DNA from: Candidatus Schekmanbacteria bacterium
Lineage (GTDB): Bacteria; CSSED10-310; JACPHN01
DNA: 64,000 nucleotides
Reading direction: 5' to 3'
NCBI GenBank assembly: GCA_016188575.1
Contig: JACPHN010000044.1
Location: forward strand, 1-64,000
Position 1 is the stretch's first letter, and every line of letters starts with the position of its first letter. This document shows positions 36,310 through 43,792 of this stretch, one piece after another. Position numbers and translations under genes: made by a program. Under the pieces are notes generated by a model. It searched no databases and was not told the DNA's origin. It saw nothing but the letters and a program-made list of their open reading frames with translations.

Positions 36310-36636
36310 CTAGGCGCAACATCCGAGCGCCAGACACTGGCGCACCAGCGATGCGAGCGCCTCCAGCCGCGCCAGCATGGTCTCGCCGTCGATGGCATAG
36401 AGCACATGCCGCCCTTCCTTTCGGCGTCTGAGCAGGCCCGCCTCCGCCATCTGCGCGAGGTGACGCGAGACTACCGAGGTGTCCTGGGGCATCTCCGCCG
36501 CGATCGCCGCCACGTCCGCCCACGGCCGGTGGGCGAGGCGCTCGAGCAGGCGAATGCGCACAGGGTCGGCCATGGCGCGGAAAAATGCCGTGTCGAGATT
36601 GTCGAAGAGCTGCTGAACGGAACAGGTCTGGTCCAT
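36310..36636 (-). CDS. ArsR/SmtB-family transcriptional regulator
   Basis: The protein has 108 residues from ATG 36636. The winged helix reads FFRAMADPVRIRLLERLAHR, ADVAAIAAEMPQDTSVVSRH, then LAQMAEAGLLRRRKEGRHVLY. Cysteines C5, C101, C106 and C107 (LVRQCLALGCCA) could form a metal- or thiol-sensing site, although the usual ELCVCDL motif of arsenic repressors is absent. It lies 86 bases upstream of the glycyl radical enzyme on the same strand and is the obvious candidate regulator of it. Confidence 0.85.
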   Translation of the reverse strand: MDQTCSVQQLFDNLDTAFFRAMADPVRIRLLERLAHRPWADVAAIAAEMPQDTSVVSRHLAQMAEAGLLRRRKEGRHVLYAIDGETMLARLEALASLVRQCLALGCCA

Positions 36637-36654
36637 GGTGTACCTCGCGCCTTG

Positions 36655-36675
36655 ATATATGCATTCATGCGCAAC
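36655..36675. promoter_or_regulatory. Candidate operator of the ArsR-type regulator
   Basis: About 20 bases upstream of the regulator start, in an AT-rich patch, GCATTCATGC (36661-36670) is an inverted repeat GCAT-TC-ATGC set within ATATATGCATTCATGCGCAA. ArsR proteins usually bind imperfect palindromes over their own promoter. Position and symmetry support autoregulation; there is no direct evidence. Confidence 0.35.
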
Positions 36676-37555
36676 TGTGCAAGTATGGCGCGAACCCGGG
36701 GACCGCATGGGGCGGCGGACCGCGTTGCCAGGCCAATCGCTGCTGTGGGCGAAAGCCGGAATCCCGTTCTGGTGTTGGTGTCGAGGAAAGAATCGACCAA
36801 CGCCGGCACCGCGCGCTCGTCCGCCATGCCTCCAAGCTCAGTCGTGGCATAGTCGAAGACCGCCGCGCGGCGGACGCTCGGACGGTAGTCGCTAGACTCG
36901 AGGCGAGTCAGCCCCAGGCTGCACCTCCGCGAGGGGCCGAGTTTCTCCGGGCGCCATTGTCGGATTGGATCGAGGCCTACCAGAACAACACGGCCCGATG
37001 ATCCCCGGCCCGGCATTGGGGCCTGATGAGGCGCGCCCTGCTCAGCCAAGCCCGCGGTGGGAAGAAGTCTATAGGACGAAACCGGACATTCGGCCGGCGC
37101 CCGGTTCTGTCTGGCGAAGCGAGGCGAAACAAGCAGTCATGTCCGACGCCCACGGACCGTTAGCCATGCACGCCGCTAGAACGATCCATCGACCCCATCC
37201 GTGACGGAGCCCGCAACTCCCAGCGTCTTACCGAGCGAAAGTTGCGCGAGGCGCGGCGCCTTCCACGGCAGACGCCGCTCACTGCCGTGATGCGACCTCT
37301 CTTTTTCGCGGTCCGAGTGGTCCGATGATGACCCGGAATCTCCTGCAACGGGAGCACGGTGGTCCATGTCTATTGCCATCTCCGCTGAAAGGGTATGGGG
37401 AGCAGTGCTGACGGCGCCAATACCATCGCACTGCCTCGCTGTCAAGCAGGCCCCCCGTCACCGTGGTCAAGCAGCCGCCAGGCAGCCGACAACTCCTGGC
37501 CTCGGGCGCGTGCCTTACATTGTTGTGGATCGCCAGGTCAGACATTCGTTCCGAG
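36676..37555. other. 880-base stretch with no supportable gene
   Basis: Open frames exist on both strands, but none has a credible start with a ribosome binding site, a recognisable domain or coherent third-position bias. A minus-strand stretch near 36700-36890 (MADERAVPALVDSFLDTN) might be the remains of a gene. The right part of the stretch also shows weak coding character in several frames. It probably contains decayed sequence. Confidence 0.4.
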
Positions 37556-39202
37556 TCAGGGCGAAATGCGGTCCGCCGCGAGCTTCTGGACAACGGCCTC
37601 GAGCTGCGCGATCCGCGCCGACATCTCATCGATCCGAGCGTTCTTGGCTTCGAGCTCTGCCTGAAGCTCTTTTACGGCCACCAGCGCGACGCCGGCGACA
37701 TCCGAAACCGCGATTCCAGTACTGGATTCGCCGAGCCCAAACGCGGCGTGAAAATCCTCGGCAAACGGCCCCAGGTGCTTCACGGTCGGAGCATCGTGCT
37801 TGTAGCTCCACAGTGCAACCTCCAAGTTCTTCAGATGCCCGAGCACGTTCAATGACTCTGCCGATACCACATGCCCCTTGACCGCGCGACTCGAGCTCTG
37901 TGTCAAGGTGCCGGCGATCCACAAGTTCCCCGCCGCAGTGACCGCGAGGCGCAGGTCGGCGCCGTTATAGAAGGCGGCATTGCCGGCGGGGTAAAGACGC
38001 AGGCTGGCGCCGGTGCCGTCCGACCGGCCGATCTCGAATCCGTCCGTGTACGTCGAGAAGTCAGTCATCCTGAGTCTCCACTGGACGCCCGAAGTCACAT
38101 GGTCCAGCAAGATGGTGGGTTGCGCGGGTCTGGCGAGATGGAGGCTGGCAGTCGGTCCGTACGTTCCGAGCCCGATGTTACCCGAGGCGGCGATGGCGAG
38201 ACTGTTCTGGGGGGAACCGGGAAAAATCCGGAACGGGAGCCTCGATCCCGCAGTTACGTCGCGCACGAAGAAGTTCGCCTCGTTGCCAGCGACATCCCAC
38301 GTCTGTGCCGTGTAGCCAGAGGTGCCGTCCTGGTTGAATCGGACGGCAGGCGTGTCACCGCTGACCACATCCACATCCTTGACCGGGGAGGAGGTGCCAA
38401 GCCCAAGGCGCCCGCTACTATCAATATAGAGTGACGAGGTCGGTGCGCCCGCAGTTACCAAGAAGGGCGTCCTGGCATTGGTAACGTCATCGATTGCAAA
38501 CATGCTCCGGCCGCCGCTAGAAGAATCATTTGCGGTCAGTTGCCAATCGTTGGAAGGAAATGATCCGGTCGAGCTCGTGTCGTCGAACTTGATTCTGAGG
38601 TTATTTTCCTTGAGGCGAATGGTATCGAAGTCAAAATTCTCGTTGTTTACACAATCGAGCCCCACGCACAGGCTGCCAATGGTGATTTGATCGTCGCTGG
38701 TCACGACATCGAAGGGTTGCGCCGTGCCACCGCGGGCTGCGCGATCTCCTGAGGCCGGACCTCGGCCGCCTGGCCCGGGTTCTTCGTCCAAGGGGATTTC
38801 GCCGTCGCGGACGGTGAACGCTCCGGTCATCGTCGCCACCACCGTAGGAAGACGTCTCGAGAGGACCGACGGGCGGCCGTCGGCAGCCAGATCGCTGGCG
38901 CTCGGGAAGCGGAACAAGGTCAGCTCGTAGCGGTAGCTTCCATCCTTGATTGACTTGCCATTCTTGTCATAAGTGCGGAAGACGATCTGCTTGTCAGAGC
39001 CGACCGATACATCACTAATTGCCGCATTGCCAACCGATATCTTCAGGTTTGCCCTGTGATAAGATACGTTTGGTATGAATAAGAGCTCCGACGGATAGAC
39101 CTGTAGCGAGACATCGTTAGAAGCAGAGAGCATGGAGCTCGACATAGATAAGGCGACAACAAACAGAATTGTCAGAACAGGCAGAAGCGGCGATCGTATC
39201 AC
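37556..39202 (-). CDS. Exported protein with C-terminal S74 intramolecular chaperone domain
   Basis: The protein has 548 residues from GTG 39202, with AGGAG 8 bases upstream. An N-terminal hydrophobic signal (LLPVLTILFVVALSMSSSML) leads into a beta-rich region. Repeated tail-fibre-like segments follow (SSLYIDSSGRLGLGTSSPVK, IAASGNIGLGTYGPTASLHL). The last 120 residues match the peptidase S74 chaperone of phage tailspikes: the self-cleavage region QSSSRAVKGHV with serine five residues before lysine, HLGPFAEDFHAAFGLGESST, and GVALVAVKELQAELEAKNAR with a coiled coil. Here it is on a secreted bacterial protein, so it probably trimerises a surface fibre and then cleaves itself. Extending the frame to 39451 adds nothing conserved. 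Confidence 0.8.
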   Translation of the reverse strand: MIRSPLLPVLTILFVVALSMSSSMLSASNDVSLQVYPSELLFIPNVSYHRANLKISVGNAAISDVSVGSDKQIVFRTYDKNGKSIKDGSYRYELTLFRFPSASDLAADGRPSVLSRRLPTVVATMTGAFTVRDGEIPLDEEPGPGGRGPASGDRAARGGTAQPFDVVTSDDQITIGSLCVGLDCVNNENFDFDTIRLKENNLRIKFDDTSSTGSFPSNDWQLTANDSSSGGRSMFAIDDVTNARTPFLVTAGAPTSSLYIDSSGRLGLGTSSPVKDVDVVSGDTPAVRFNQDGTSGYTAQTWDVAGNEANFFVRDVTAGSRLPFRIFPGSPQNSLAIAASGNIGLGTYGPTASLHLARPAQPTILLDHVTSGVQWRLRMTDFSTYTDGFEIGRSDGTGASLRLYPAGNAAFYNGADLRLAVTAAGNLWIAGTLTQSSSRAVKGHVVSAESLNVLGHLKNLEVALWSYKHDAPTVKHLGPFAEDFHAAFGLGESSTGIAVSDVAGVALVAVKELQAELEAKNARIDEMSARIAQLEAVVQKLAADRISP

Positions 39203-39508
39203 GGTACTAGCTCCTGAGGGGAGGATGAGGAAATTCGCATGGGCACTTGGAGAAAGGGCCGGCAACCGGTCACCGCCGCCGCCAGGGGGGAACTCGTGAA
39301 AGAGTCTGCAGCAGAGGTCGCCGAGCATTTGCGAGGCTGCGCCAACGACATTCCGAATGCTCCGAGATTTATCTTCTTGCCTTGTCACTCGCGCCAATAG
39401 CCCATCGCCTGCACCCCCGGGGGCGGCCGGCTGCCGGACACACCCATTCATCGACAGGCCTGTTGCTTGCCCGCGCGACTCGATGACAGACGAAGTAAGG
39501 GCTTCATA
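39203..39508. other. Spacer without a supportable gene
   Basis: These 306 bases separate the S74 protein gene from the asparagine-synthetase-like gene on the same strand. I see no leader-peptidase gene, RNA or clear hairpin here. It must hold the promoter of the S74 protein gene. Confidence 0.4.
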
Positions 39509-41452
39509 CTATCGCCTTCGTTCCCCGTCAAGGCAAGGCAGTGCACCGAAGCCCTCGGGCTCCAGACTGCGAGCGATGAATCGGCTGGCGGAAAGCCCCC
39601 TCGTCAGAATGCACACCGCGTCGCGGTAACTGCGAGGAGAATCCACGCTTTGGACGAGACGCCACGCCTGCTGTATGGCGCTCAGGTCGAGGTAGTGCCT
39701 GAGGGCGGGCGAGAGGTGGATCGCGCGCAAATGTGCCTCGACCGCCGTCGCCTCTCTGCGCAAGCGAGCGCACAGGTCCGCGGCCTGGCGGCCGCGGAGG
39801 CGGTTCATCCTCACCGCGTCCGGGAGGCGTCCGAGCATCGCGGTGCGGATCAATAGCCGGTCCAGGCCGGTTTCCCGGTCAAAAAACAAATGGTCCGGTA
39901 CGCCGAGGCAGAAGCGCACCACGCGGATGTCCGCCGTCGGATCGCGGATCGAGAGGCCATGAGCCGCGCCATCCTCGGCGAACAGGTCACCCAGGATCGA
40001 GCGCCCCAGGCGCAGCATGCCGAGCCGCGCCTCCAGGGGATGGTGCCATGGCGCCCACATGGGGTGCAGCGCGTCGCCGACCGAGGCCCGTACGATGTCG
40101 AGTCGCGAGGCCAGGCGATCGTTCAGGGCCGTGTTCCCCCTCCACGGTTTGCCGAGCCGCAGGCGCAAGGCAAGCAACGGCCCCAGAACGGACTGCGGCA
40201 TGATCCCATACCCCGCTCGCTTCAGCCAACCCTTCTTCGCGGTAATATATTCGCGAAACGTTTTTCCGGGCAGCGATCTCGGCATTCCCTTCCAGGAAAT
40301 CGTCGCGTTGCCAAGCTGACCCGTGAGCACGACCGCGGCGCCCTCGGCGGCGGCAGCGGCATGGATGTCAGTCATCCAGTAGGCGTTGGCGCTCGCGTGC
40401 AGCGGCGACGCGTGAATGCACACCGATCGATCGATGGCCTCAAGCACAGATATGGCTTCGGAGCGGAGCGGCAGGTGTTGGATCCCGGGAGCTGCTCGCG
40501 CCGCCAGCTCCGCGAGTGATTGCTCATCTCCAAATCGGTCCGAGGAAACCGATGAGGAGGTGTCGAAGATAGGGACAGAGGTATAGGCGAGCAGAGCGCG
40601 GCCCTGGGCTGCCAGGTGCCGAGCGGCGGTCACGGCAACAGACGAGGAGTCGAGCCCTCCGGACAGCGTTGCTGCCACGCGGCCGCTGCTGCGGAGTCGG
40701 CAGCGCACCGCTTCGTCGAAGACCGGTAAAAAGGCCTCGCTGCATTCCTCGATGGATTTGTAAGGGACTTCGTGGAAGTCCTCCTGGAGCGCGTACTGCC
40801 GGGCGCTGGCGAGGCCGCTTTGCACCGTCAGCAGGTGTGCGGGCGGCAGGCGGCGAATCGGCGCGAACGCTGTGCGGTCTCCGTGATAGACCGGCCAGGA
40901 CAGCAGGAGCTGCGCGACGAAGAGCTCGTCAACGGTTGCGAGGCTGGCGTCCAGGGCCAGAAGCGCCTTCTTGTCGCTGGCAAAGGCAAACCATCGCGGA
41001 CCCGCATGGTAGTGAATGGGACACTGGCCAATTGGGTCGCGCGCCAGCAACAGGCGATGGGCGCCGGGCGAATAGACGGCAAACGCCCAGTCGCCGATGA
41101 GCCTCTCGGCACAGCCCTCGGCCCAGTGCTCGTAGCACCGGCCAAGCAGCGCGCCGTCGCTCAGCGATGCCCGCTCCGCGAGCGGAACCTTCAACGCGTC
41201 CATGAGCTCCTCGCGGTTGTCGAGCCGCGCCGCGGAGATCGAGATGTCGCCGTTGGCGAGCGCGACAGGCTGGCGCTCATGCAGTCCCTCAGGCGTATCC
41301 GCCCGCAACCGGCAGCCGAGCCCCGCGCGCTCGCTTTGCCACGCTCCGGACTCCTGTCGGCCCCAGCAGCTCGAACCGGCATCCAGGCGAGCCAGGTCCT
41401 GTCCCACGCATCGCCGATCATCCCAGCGGAGGATGCCGAAAATCGCGCTCAC
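39509..41452 (-). CDS. Asparagine-synthetase-family amidotransferase homologue (RiPP macrocyclase-like)
   Basis: The protein has 647 residues from GTG 41452. The N-terminal class-II glutaminase-like domain starts SAIFGILRWDD. The second residue is serine, not the nucleophilic cysteine, so glutamine hydrolysis is unlikely. DWAFAVYSPGAHRLLLARDP follows. The synthetase domain has the PP-loop SGGLDSSSVAVTAARHL and later LFAEDGAAHGLSIRDPTADI and MNRLRGRQAADL. Asparagine-synthetase homologues lacking Cys2 include lasso-peptide cyclases, which adenylate an Asp/Glu side chain. The adjacent PqqD-like and kinase-like genes support a role in modifying a ribosomal peptide. A plain asparagine synthetase is less likely. 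Confidence 0.85.
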   Translation of the reverse strand: MSAIFGILRWDDRRCVGQDLARLDAGSSCWGRQESGAWQSERAGLGCRLRADTPEGLHERQPVALANGDISISAARLDNREELMDALKVPLAERASLSDGALLGRCYEHWAEGCAERLIGDWAFAVYSPGAHRLLLARDPIGQCPIHYHAGPRWFAFASDKKALLALDASLATVDELFVAQLLLSWPVYHGDRTAFAPIRRLPPAHLLTVQSGLASARQYALQEDFHEVPYKSIEECSEAFLPVFDEAVRCRLRSSGRVAATLSGGLDSSSVAVTAARHLAAQGRALLAYTSVPIFDTSSSVSSDRFGDEQSLAELAARAAPGIQHLPLRSEAISVLEAIDRSVCIHASPLHASANAYWMTDIHAAAAAEGAAVVLTGQLGNATISWKGMPRSLPGKTFREYITAKKGWLKRAGYGIMPQSVLGPLLALRLRLGKPWRGNTALNDRLASRLDIVRASVGDALHPMWAPWHHPLEARLGMLRLGRSILGDLFAEDGAAHGLSIRDPTADIRVVRFCLGVPDHLFFDRETGLDRLLIRTAMLGRLPDAVRMNRLRGRQAADLCARLRREATAVEAHLRAIHLSPALRHYLDLSAIQQAWRLVQSVDSPRSYRDAVCILTRGLSASRFIARSLEPEGFGALPCLDGERRR

Positions 41453-41471
41453 CTGCGGCGCTCCCGGTCAA

Positions 41472-41780
41472 TCAATCGACCGCGTCAGCGCCGATCAGGC
41501 CAACGCGGTACAGCTCGTCGAGAAACTCCAGCACGTCGGATTCGCAGCGCGCCGCCGACACGTCGTAGCGCTGCTTCAAGAGCTCGCACAGATCGCGAAC
41601 CCGGATCGGCGCGCGGAGCAGCTCCCAGATGTGCCGTCCAATTGGGTCGAGCCCATAATAGGCGTCAGCCCGTTGGCTGATCATGACGAGCTCGTCATCG
41701 ATGGGCGCGGAGTCGATGCCCGGTGAGTGACAAACGAGACTGTCTCGCGAAATGGCGGGAGGGGAATGGCGGCGGCTCAT
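41472..41780 (-). CDS. PqqD-like RiPP recognition element protein
   Basis: The protein has 102 residues from ATG 41780, with GGAG 9 bases upstream. The PqqD/RRE winged-helix pattern is present: DDELVMISQRADAYYGLDPI, GRHIWELLRAPIRVRDLCEL and CESDVLEFLDELYRVGLI. Such proteins bind the leader of a precursor peptide and deliver it to the modifying enzyme. It lies 19 bases upstream of the amidotransferase homologue. Its ATG overlaps the stop of the 60-residue ORF by 4 bases (ATGA). Confidence 0.88.
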   Translation of the reverse strand: MSRRHSPPAISRDSLVCHSPGIDSAPIDDELVMISQRADAYYGLDPIGRHIWELLRAPIRVRDLCELLKQRYDVSAARCESDVLEFLDELYRVGLIGADAVD

Positions 41781-41959
41781 GGCTCGTGCTCCGACAAGTG
41801 AGTAGAGGGCGTCGCGCCCGCGACGCATCTCGAGGACCAGCCGAGGTCGGGCACCGGCGCCTGCTCCGCGGGTGGTCCGCACGCGTGCCCACATACGCAG
41901 GGCTCGCGTCCTCGCGCTCGAGGACTCGGGACAGGGTATCCGCCGGTGGTCCGGTGCAT
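41777..41959 (-). CDS. Candidate precursor peptide or other small protein in the RiPP-like cassette
   Basis: The frame has 60 residues from ATG 41959, one base after the kinase stop, and ends in an ATGA overlap with the PqqD-like start, so it fills the only gap in the cassette. The sequence runs MHRTTGGYPVPSPRARG, then REPCVCGHACGPPAEQAP, a middle stretch with GWSSRC, and ends PSTHLSEHEP. Tyr8, Pro11 and Gly17 match three positions of the lasso leader pattern YxxPxLxxxG, with proline in place of leucine. Gly24 and Glu32 could delimit a nine-residue ring. The ribosome binding site is weak and the frame could be chance. Confidence 0.35.
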   Translation of the reverse strand: MHRTTGGYPVPSPRARGREPCVCGHACGPPAEQAPVPDLGWSSRCVAGATPSTHLSEHEP

Positions 41960-41960
41960 G

Positions 41961-42872
41961 CTACGTCTCGGCAAGAAGCAACGAAGTCAGCTCGGCGGCC
42001 GTCCACCGCTGCCGCGGGCGACAGACGCGGAACATCGGCAGCGCGGCAGCGCGCAACAGCGGACCGGTGAAAGCCAGAGCGCCTCCCGCAGTTCCCGGTG
42101 GGAGACACGCGCCTTCCAGCCACGCAAGCTTCTCGAGTCCGCGGATCTCTTCGACGGCGATCTCCTCCCCATCGTGCACGGACAGGAAGAACAGACGCCC
42201 CACGCGAGCAGCCGGCGAGAGCGCGTCGCGGCATTCGAGGTGGATCAGGCGTTTGGCGGCAAACACTCCCGGCGGCACCGCACTGGGGCCGGGCGCCCGG
42301 AGATGCATGCGCTCGGCTGCGTCCGCGCAGAGGCGGTACTGCGGATAGGCTGGGAGCACGACGAGCTCACCATTGTCGTCCGACCGAATCACGCTCACGT
42401 CATCGGCGATGAGCCGCGCGCCGCTCCGCACGGCGGTCGCAAGCCACGTCGACTTGCCGGCGCCGGATTCGCCCGCAACGACCACCGCGCCGGAGGCGGT
42501 GCGGGCGGCATTGGCGTGCAGCACCAGGCAACCCCTCTGTGCCATGATGGCGGGCATGCAGGAATAGAGGAGGAAGCGATGTAGGGTCCCCGGGTCGCTG
42601 CCGGCCTCGGCGTCAATCACGATCTCGCAGCCATTCGCTGCCAGAAAACGACCGTATCCCGTCCTCCACAAGGTCGTGCCATCGCGTCCGACCTGCACCT
42701 GGACCCCGTCCTGCAGCCGATGGGCCTGTAAGGCCCGAGCCGCCAGCAACGGTTCCAGGGGGGCGAGCCGGACCCACACGTCCACGCTCTGCCCGCATGC
42801 GTCTTGCAGGACCGGGCTGCGGAATGGAAAGGCGAAGCACAGCCCGAACGCCGTGTAGAAATGCCTGCTCAC
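41961..42872 (-). CDS. HPr-kinase-like protein (HprK-related peptide kinase)
   Basis: The protein has 303 residues from GTG 42872. Walker A is VVAGESGAGKSTWLATAV (G134-T142). The HPrK-type acidic pair follows in GARLIADDVSVIRSDDNGEL, and LVLHANAARTASGAV precedes the loop. The N-terminal 110 residues are a separate domain seen in HprK-related kinases. True HPr kinases regulate sugar transport. The shorter relatives found beside PqqD-like and asparagine-synthetase-like genes are peptide or amino-acid-side-chain kinases in lasso and 'HPr-rel' loci. No HPr or PTS gene is nearby. It probably starts the cassette's transcription unit. Confidence 0.85.
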   Translation of the reverse strand: MSRHFYTAFGLCFAFPFRSPVLQDACGQSVDVWVRLAPLEPLLAARALQAHRLQDGVQVQVGRDGTTLWRTGYGRFLAANGCEIVIDAEAGSDPGTLHRFLLYSCMPAIMAQRGCLVLHANAARTASGAVVVAGESGAGKSTWLATAVRSGARLIADDVSVIRSDDNGELVVLPAYPQYRLCADAAERMHLRAPGPSAVPPGVFAAKRLIHLECRDALSPAARVGRLFFLSVHDGEEIAVEEIRGLEKLAWLEGACLPPGTAGGALAFTGPLLRAAALPMFRVCRPRQRWTAAELTSLLLAET

Positions 42873-42900
42873 CGCTTACCGGCGGCCGAAACGTATGTGT

Positions 42901-42940
42901 TCACCTCCCCCCCGCGTGCGGGGGGAACCGCGGGGGGGCG
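42901..42940. repeat. GC-palindrome of dispersed family B
   Basis: TCACCTCCCCCCCGCGTGCG followed by GGGGGAACCGCGGGGGGG contains the perfect stem CCCCCCGC-GT-GCGGGGGG and resembles the family at 728, 9046, 9122 and 52744. It lies about 30 bases upstream of the kinase start, so it could act in the cassette's 5' leader. The rest of 42941-43257 has no gene I can support. Confidence 0.55.
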
Positions 42941-43257
42941 ATCAGCAATGGCGCAACAATGCGGTCGCGCGCGCTGCGAGCAATCCGCATCGCTGACCTT
43001 CCGAGAGCGGTAGCGCACCACTTGCCATCCCCGGGTTGATCGCCGACATGCAAACGAGGGGCAGATTCAGATTTGACGAGCGCCTGTTTCCGCGCCAGGA
43101 GCCGCCGCCAGCATACCAAACGGCGCGGCGAACGCGGGCCAACAGTGGAGTCCGCGATCTGGACTGCGAGCGTAGCGCGACAAGACCGATTTGTGAAGGC
43201 GTTCTTGCTCGCCCGTAGGATTGCTTGACCAGATCGACTGCGAAGCGTCGGCTCACG

Positions 43258-43408
43258 TCATCCCTTCGTCAGCCGGTCCGAAACCCCGCCCTTCAGGGCG
43301 GAATCGCCGCGGAACCCCGGCCTGAAGGCCGGGGTTTCAGCGGTGGTTTGGGCGGGGTCCAAACCCCGCCCAAACATGTCGCCGGCCTAAAGGCCGGCTC
43401 CGGGACAG
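43258..43408 (-). repeat. Dispersed repeat family A with strong palindromes
   Basis: 43258-43316 is the inverted near-identical copy of 3114-3173. It is followed by AACCCCGGCCTGAAGGCCGG (stem-loop), by GGCGGGGTCCAAACCCCGCC (perfect inverted repeat) and by GCCGGCCTAAAGGCCGGC. The succession of hairpins is typical of REP-like intergenic elements. Confidence 0.75.
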
Positions 43409-43463
43409 CGAGCGCGACGCTGACCGTCTGGGATGCCGTTCCCGTTCCCCAAAAAACTTTCTG

Positions 43464-43720
43464 CCCAGCCTGATCCTGGTGGGCGAGAACAGCCTACTGA
43501 CGCTGACGATCGACAACTCGTCGAGCCTGTCGCCGGAGGAAGGACTCGACTTTTCCGACTCGGTCCCCGCCGGACTGGTCATCGCCACGCTCGGAAACGC
43601 CGCGAGGTCTGCATCGCCGGCCTTGGAGATGCGCGAGGCGAGCGCCACCTCGTCGCTGGCGCGGCGCTCCCGGATGCCGCCGGCGCGCCGCGGGTGGACA
43701 AGCGAAACCTGGCGCGGAGC
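43464..43720 (+). pseudogene. Fragment of a DUF11/DUF7933-type surface repeat protein
   Basis: The frame reads PSLILVGENSLLTLTIDNSS, then GLDFSDSVPAGLVIATLGNA. This is the recognisable core of bacterial surface-adhesin repeats (usual form: a VG-STLTFTIDN strand, then FTDTLPAGLVIA). There is no start codon with a ribosome binding site, and after about 60 residues the similarity is lost. The remnant sits between repeat family A and the VWFA gene and shows that a large surface-protein gene was once here. Confidence 0.6.
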
Positions 43721-43792
43721 TTGCACAAGAGGTCGGCACGCGGCACGCAGAGGATGCCGCGAACAGCCTGTGAACTTTCGGAGGACAGTCAC

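Noticed and set aside
36224-36664. Upstream extension of the glycyl radical enzyme frame
   Set aside because: It overlaps the clear ArsR-type gene in another frame, and a strong ribosome binding site precedes ATG 36223.
39203-39508. Search for a B2-type leader peptidase downstream of the cassette
   Set aside because: The spacer is too short and shows no Cys-His-Asp transglutaminase-like motif in any frame.
42873-43257. Search for a lasso-type precursor upstream of the kinase gene
   Set aside because: No short frame on the minus strand shows the YxxPxLxxxG leader spacing or a Gly-to-Asp/Glu ring pattern with a ribosome binding site.
42901-43408. Short-palindrome clusters considered as a CRISPR array
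   Set aside because: Repeats are not regularly spaced, differ from each other, and there are no spacers or cas genes in the window.
43433-43792. Upstream extension of the VWFA protein frame
   Set aside because: A ribosome binding site and signal peptide fit ATG 43793; the region before it carries the DUF11-like remnant in a different frame.
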